The notes under the pieces were generated by a model. It had not been told where the DNA came from, did not search any database, and was given only the letters and a program-made list of their open reading frames with translations. From Bacillota bacterium (lineage in GTDB: Bacteria > Bacillota > Clostridia > Peptostreptococcales > Anaerovoracaceae), in the NCBI GenBank assembly GCA_016281165.1, contig JAEEIC010000072.1, positions 1-10,541 of the forward strand: a DNA stretch of 10,541 bases, read 5' to 3'. This document shows positions 7,682 through 10,541 of this stretch, one piece after another (position 1 is the stretch's first letter; every line of letters begins with the position of its first letter). The position numbers were made by a program, and so were the translations under genes.

Positions 7682-8539
7682 TTGAGTTTTTTTGAGAATA
7701 TCGACAAGAAAAAGATCAGACTGCTGGCCTTCGACCTCGACGGCACCCTGCTGGACCCGACCAGCCACGTGACGCTGAGGACCAGAGAGGCCCTTGAGCG
7801 GGCTTCCCGGGCCGGCTACGTCCTGGCTCTGGCCACCGGCCGCGTCTATACCTCCTTCCCCGCGGATATCGCGGAGATCGACGTCCTCGACTACGCCGTG
7901 AGCTCCAACGGCGCCCACATAGTGGACCTTAAGACCGGTTCCACCGTCTACGAGAGCCTGATACCGGCTCCCGCCGTGCGCCGCATCATGGGCTGGCTCA
8001 CCGCGCCCGACATCATGACCGAGGTCTTTTTCGGCCACAACGCCTACATGAGCCGCCACTGCGCCGAGCACTTCGAGGATTACGGCATCCTGACCGACAG
8101 GCGCAAGCATTACATGCTCACCACCCGCGCCCAGGTCGACGACATAGGAGCCCTCATCGAAGAACACATCGCCGAGCTGGAAAATCTAAAGCTCGATTTC
8201 GGCGATTACGACAGGCAGCTGGCCGTGAGCGACGAGATCGCCAAGGATCCCGAGCTCACCGTGGTCTGCTACCAGCACCTGGGGCTGGGCGTCGAGATCA
8301 GCGGCTCCGCCACCTCCAAGGCCACGGCCCTTTCCGAGCTCTGCTCCATGCTCGGCTTCACCTCCGAGAACCTGATGGTCTTCGGCGACAGCAACAACGA
8401 CGTCCACATGATGAGCGCCGCTGGAGTCAGCGTGGCCATGGGCAACGCCACCGACAACGTCAAGGCCATGGCCGACATCGTCTGCCCCTCCAACGGGGAG
8501 GACGGCATCGCCGACGTGATAGACGAGCTGCTGGCCTGA
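7682..8539 (+). CDS. Cof-type HAD-superfamily phosphatase
   Basis: The 285-residue cytoplasmic hydrolase of the Cof/YbjI-like class (HAD type IIB) typically dephosphorylates sugar phosphates or similar small molecules; the substrate is unknown. All four HAD motifs are visible: DLDGT with nucleophile D18 and acid D20, ALATGR (T52), TSKATAL (K213), and VFGDSNND (D236, D240). GNATDNVKAMADIVCPSNGEDGIAD (254-278) is the standard C-terminal signature. The type IIB cap lies between motifs 2 and 3. The start is a TTG at 7682; no ATG is available nearby, and MSFFENIDKKKIRLLAFDLDGT begins where the family does. Only a weak GGA (7671-7673) lies 8 bases upstream. It is convergent with the nuclease-like gene. 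Confidence 0.93.
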   Translation: MSFFENIDKKKIRLLAFDLDGTLLDPTSHVTLRTREALERASRAGYVLALATGRVYTSFPADIAEIDVLDYAVSSNGAHIVDLKTGSTVYESLIPAPAVRRIMGWLTAPDIMTEVFFGHNAYMSRHCAEHFEDYGILTDRRKHYMLTTRAQVDDIGALIEEHIAELENLKLDFGDYDRQLAVSDEIAKDPELTVVCYQHLGLGVEISGSATSKATALSELCSMLGFTSENLMVFGDSNNDVHMMSAAGVSVAMGNATDNVKAMADIVCPSNGEDGIADVIDELLA

Positions 8540-8599
8540 TGGCCGGTGCCTGAGGCTTTGTTTTTCTCTTCGACCGGGATTTTGGACCTCTATCTCCGG
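8540..8599 (+). terminator. Weak candidate terminator after the HAD gene
   Basis: A short GCC/GGC stem (8542-8544 with 8554-8556, or 8548-8550 with 8554-8556) is followed by the T-rich run TTTGTTTTT (8557-8565). The stem is only 3-4 bp, so the longer hairpins of the downstream box array may do the real work. Confidence 0.25.
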
Positions 8600-8602
8600 G
8601 GT

Positions 8603-8730
8603 AGTGGAACCTTTTGCTTAGATCAGACGTGTAGGTACCACTTTTAGGTCGCTTTCTGCCTGCTTTGCTCAGACATATCACCTAAAAGTGGAACCATAAG
8701 CCCGAAAATGCTGCTCAGGTTCCACTTTTA
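8603..8730. repeat. Tandem repeat copy 1 (128 bp conserved of a 168-bp unit)
   Basis: This copy matches 8771-8898 at 124 of 128 bases by eye, offset exactly 168. All four differences are transitions. It contains two hairpin units of different type (loop beginning TTTTGCTTAG, then loop beginning ATAAGCCCG). The 40 bases that follow do not match between copies. Confidence 0.9.
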
Positions 8731-8770
8731 TTGATCTTCAAGCCGGGGAATAGCCTTTATAAAACGGAAA

Positions 8771-8898
8771 AGTGGAACCTTTTGCTTAGATCAGACGCGT
8801 AGGTACCACTTTTAGGTCGCTTTCTGCCTGCTTTGCTCAGACATACCGCCCAAAAGTGGAACCATAAGCCCGAAAATGCTGCTCAGGTTCCACTTTTA
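8771..8898. repeat. Tandem repeat copy 2 (128 bp conserved of a 168-bp unit)
   Basis: This is the second copy of the four-box unit. A third, decayed and shortened copy starts near 8939 (ATGGAACCTTTTG, then GGTACCAC at 8969-8976 and AGGTC at 8979-8983) and fades out before the nuclease-like gene. In this copy the alternative stem between boxes 2 and 3, perfect over 12 bp in copy 1, is broken by an A-C mismatch. Confidence 0.88.
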
Positions 8899-9021
8899 CT
8901 GACTTGCGAGCTCGAGATCGACCTTTTTAACGCTCGAAATGGAACCTTTTGTTTATATCAAGCGTATAGGTACCACACAGGTCATTTTCTGCAGTTCCGC
9001 TTGCGCAGTCAATGAGACATA

Positions 9022-9822
9022 TTATTGAAGTAGTATCTTTATATATTCGTTGGCGGCAGTCCTGTCGAATGGTCTGGTCCTGCATTCCCAAGTTATGAAC
9101 AGCCCGTCGGAGGGAGTGATCCCCGCGCGGGCGTACATATTGAGTTTCGCGACACAGTGTTCCGCGTAGGCAGGATCGTCGAGCATACCGAAATGCTCCC
9201 AGTAGAACAACCTGGCATCGCTTCTGCGCATTATCGTAAAGTCCGGATGGCAGGTATAGCCGCTGTCCAAAACAAGGCTCTGCTCATATTTGTATTCGAT
9301 CCCCTTTGCGAAAAGCATATCGGCGATGATCACTTCGCTCTTGGAGCGGACTTTTTCTCCTCTCGCTGTCTCAAATATCAGGCTCTCAATGTGACCGGCA
9401 GCATCGTCGCAGCCGCTGCGGACCCATCTTATCACAAGATCTTCCGGTGAGCGGAATTCAGGCTTCGTGATCAGCCTGACCCCTTCGCTCAGCCCATTAT
9501 AGACCTCATATCTCTTTTCCGGATGGTAACAGCGGCAAAAGCGGTCGAGGACCTCAAATTCTTCTTTCAATACAGGGAGCAGGCGTATGAGATATTTTTT
9601 CCGGGCGAGAGTCTCTATCAGAGATACTTCCCTGACGGAAAGGTAACGTCTTTCGGGCTGCGCATCCCTGCCCAGATACTTGACGTTATAGACCCAACGT
9701 TCGTTCCTTTTTTCATGCAGCAGAGTGCCCGCGGGCATCGATTCGAGCTTTTGTTCGATCGCGTGGATCTTTGATGTTAAGCTGTCTCTTCTTGCTTCTG
9801 CCAGACTGATGAGTCGGTCCAT
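9022..9822 (-). CDS. Putative PD-(D/E)XK nuclease-like protein of unknown role
   Basis: I do not recognise a named family for this 266-residue protein. The N-terminal ~30 residues look helical or coiled-coil; a mixed region follows to about 150. The C-terminal part has a PD-(D/E)XK-like layout: RSKSEVIIADMLFAKGIEYKYE (E163), HPDFTI (P193, D194), then FYWEHFGMLDDPAYAEH (E209, H210) and K226. The usual E-x-K is here E-H-F, as I recall in a group of Clostridia hypothetical proteins with a WEHFG motif, so catalysis is plausible but unproven. The ATG at 9822 has a moderate AGAGGGG site 4-5 bases upstream. By eye its G+C is lower than that of the core genes, which suggests transfer. Its stop lies 41 bases from the inverted-box array. 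Confidence 0.68.
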   Translation of the reverse strand: MDRLISLAEARRDSLTSKIHAIEQKLESMPAGTLLHEKRNERWVYNVKYLGRDAQPERRYLSVREVSLIETLARKKYLIRLLPVLKEEFEVLDRFCRCYHPEKRYEVYNGLSEGVRLITKPEFRSPEDLVIRWVRSGCDDAAGHIESLIFETARGEKVRSKSEVIIADMLFAKGIEYKYEQSLVLDSGYTCHPDFTIMRRSDARLFYWEHFGMLDDPAYAEHCVAKLNMYARAGITPSDGLFITWECRTRPFDRTAANEYIKILLQ

Positions 9823-9857
9823 AGTCCCCTCTTTTGATGTTAATTTTTACCATTATC

Positions 9858-9886
9858 ATTCTGCCACATATCCTGCGACGCGTCAA
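9858..9886 (-). promoter_or_regulatory. Candidate promoter of the nuclease-like gene
   Basis: On the minus strand TTGACG (9881-9886), a 17-base spacer and CAGAAT (9858-9863). Transcription would start near 9851, giving a leader of about 29 bases, which fits the ATG at 9822. Confidence 0.5.
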
Positions 9887-10489
9887 GGGTAAATGCCAAA
9901 ATATGTCTGCAGACGGATCACGCGTATCGATCCGGGGCGAACATGTATGCTTGCTGCTCTTAAATGCCCGGCTGGCGAACTATGCCGCTTGGCAGGGCAT
10001 ATCGGCATCAAGACGACTGTGTTTTTTATATTAAATAGAATGAAGATGGGCGAAGGCGCCGCCGGGCAGCTCTTGTGGATATCAGCGGGAACCAAAACCA
10101 ACCTGTCTCGTCTCAAAGCGCCGATCAGGGATCAGGCGCGGAACGGGTCCCCGTCCTGCCTGAACAGCACTGAAAAGCGGCCCCCGGGGATCAAAACTGT
10201 CTTTGGCCTATCCGCCGGTCAGACTGCCGAAACTATGGCCAACACGGGAGGATTAGAGAGGGGAGGTCCTTCAGCTCCGGACGGTATGCCCGATATGGCA
10301 GGACCGCCTATCGCCGTTGCCGGCTTTAAAACTAACTATGGCGGCGCTCCGGCCAAAGGACCCGGGCAGCGCTCCGGCCAAAGACCCCGGGCAGGCCGCC
10401 GAAATCCCGGCTGGGCGGAAAAGGACTGTCATCATCCTCCCGCCTGAAACAAACGTGTAACAGAAAGACATCGAGATGAAATCTTGCTG
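9887..10489. other. Long stretch with no convincing gene
   Basis: No frame here has a good ribosome site together with recognisable protein sequence. The longest plus frame (9893-10447) is rich in Gly, Pro and Ala and runs through a 25-bp tandem repeat, so I treat it as chance. A nested inverted repeat is visible: ATGCCC at 9964 with GGGCAT at 9995, and inside it TGCC-GCTT-GGCA at 9983-9994. No tRNA, rRNA or known riboswitch core was seen. Confidence 0.5.
10344..10393. repeat. Two adjacent 25-bp direct repeats
   Basis: Both copies begin GCGCTCCGGCCAAAG and end CCCGGGCA. Copy 1 is 10344-10368 and copy 2 is 10369-10393; they differ only in GGACCC versus GACCCC. The repeat is not a multiple of three, which argues against a coding role. 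Confidence 0.85.
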
Positions 10490-10521
10490 ATATTGCGCTG
10501 CAATATTGACGTGCTATATTG
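10490..10521 (+). promoter_or_regulatory. Promoter with overlapping operator-like inverted repeats, for a gene beyond the right edge
   Basis: TTGCGC (10493-10498), a 16-base spacer, and TATATT (10515-10520) with an extended TGC before it. ATATTGC-GCT-GCAATAT (10490-10506) is a perfect inverted repeat covering the -35 box. A third half-site ATATTG (10516-10521) covers the -10 box and is inverted relative to CAATAT at 10501-10506. AGAGGAAG at 10534-10541 looks like a ribosome binding site, so a start codon should follow just outside the window. Confidence 0.55.
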
Positions 10522-10541
10522 TATGCGTAACAAAGAGGAAG

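Larger units (their letters stand above)
8600..8980. repeat. Array of ten alternating 12-bp inverted boxes (five hairpin units, 84-bp period)
   Basis: Boxes reading AAAAGTGGAACC on the plus strand start at 8600 (degenerate), 8684, 8768, 8852 and 8935 (degenerate). Boxes reading GGTTCCACTTTT or GGTACCACTTTT start at 8634, 8718, 8802, 8886 and 8969 (degenerate). Orientation alternates strictly. Every pair encloses exactly 22 bases. Pairs are separated by 38 bases, or 37 before the last. The pairs at 8684-8729 and 8852-8897 are perfect 12-bp stems; the other three have an A-A mismatch because of GGTACC. The A and T ends of the stems could act as bidirectional terminators between the convergent genes. 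The geometry also resembles protein-binding sites such as multi-repeat transposon ends. I see no transposase gene in the window. Confidence 0.9.

Noticed and set aside
8600..8980. CRISPR array
   Set aside because: The boxes are only 12 bp and alternate in orientation, the 22- and 38-base gaps are repeated between copies rather than unique, and no cas gene is present.
9770..9843. 11-bp direct repeat TTTGATGTTAA at 9770-9780 and 9833-9843 around the nuclease-like start
   Set aside because: One copy is inside coding sequence and the other in the leader; short A+T-rich match with no further symmetry, probably chance.
9893..10447. A 184-codon plus-strand frame
   Set aside because: Crosses a 25-bp tandem repeat, is Gly/Pro/Ala rich without domains, and has no properly spaced ribosome site.

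Overview
The window looks like a chromosomal segment of a G+C-rich anaerobic Bacillota, most likely an uncultured Clostridia. The reasons are ScpA/ScpB condensin partners, a NifU-like protein of the type found in anaerobic Clostridia, GGAGG-type ribosome binding sites, and a copper-amine-oxidase-like/lytic transglycosylase cell-wall protein. The assignment is inferred from gene content and style; no marker gene for taxonomy is present.

Bases 1-8539 read as ordinary core genome. A partial NifU-like Fe-S protein gene runs off the left edge on the minus strand. A divergent spacer holding an 18-bp perfect palindrome separates it from a purine operon on the plus strand: an NCS2/AzgA-type permease followed 15 bases later by an adenine deaminase-family enzyme, so imported adenine could be converted to hypoxanthine and ammonia. 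A 13-bp hairpin flanked by A and T tracts ends this operon and also serves the convergent minus-strand CDP-alcohol phosphatidyltransferase (phospholipid synthesis). Next come an exported lytic transglycosylase that probably has a leaderless mRNA, then scpA and scpB (touching genes, chromosome condensation), a G+C-rich spacer of about 317 bases with no gene seen, and a Cof-type HAD phosphatase with a TTG start.

Bases 8540-10541 look accessory. The convergent spacer after the HAD gene holds the most striking structure of the window: ten copies of a 12-bp box (AAAAGTGGAACC or its inverse) in strictly alternating orientation, forming five inverted pairs. Every pair has a 22-base centre, and pairs are separated by 38 bases (37 at the last, decayed unit), giving an 84-bp period nested in a 168-bp tandem duplication. 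The array stops 41 bases before the stop codon of a lower-G+C minus-strand gene for a protein resembling a PD-(D/E)XK nuclease. The last ~720 bases carry no convincing gene. They contain the nuclease promoter, a 25-bp tandem duplication, and at the right edge a promoter with operator-like inverted repeats and a ribosome binding site for a gene beyond the window.

In short, most genes are housekeeping. The part worth attention is the inverted-box array with its neighbouring nuclease. It could be a decayed set of transposase-binding ends, a regulatory or partition-type site array, or a multi-hairpin bidirectional terminator; sequence alone does not decide between them.
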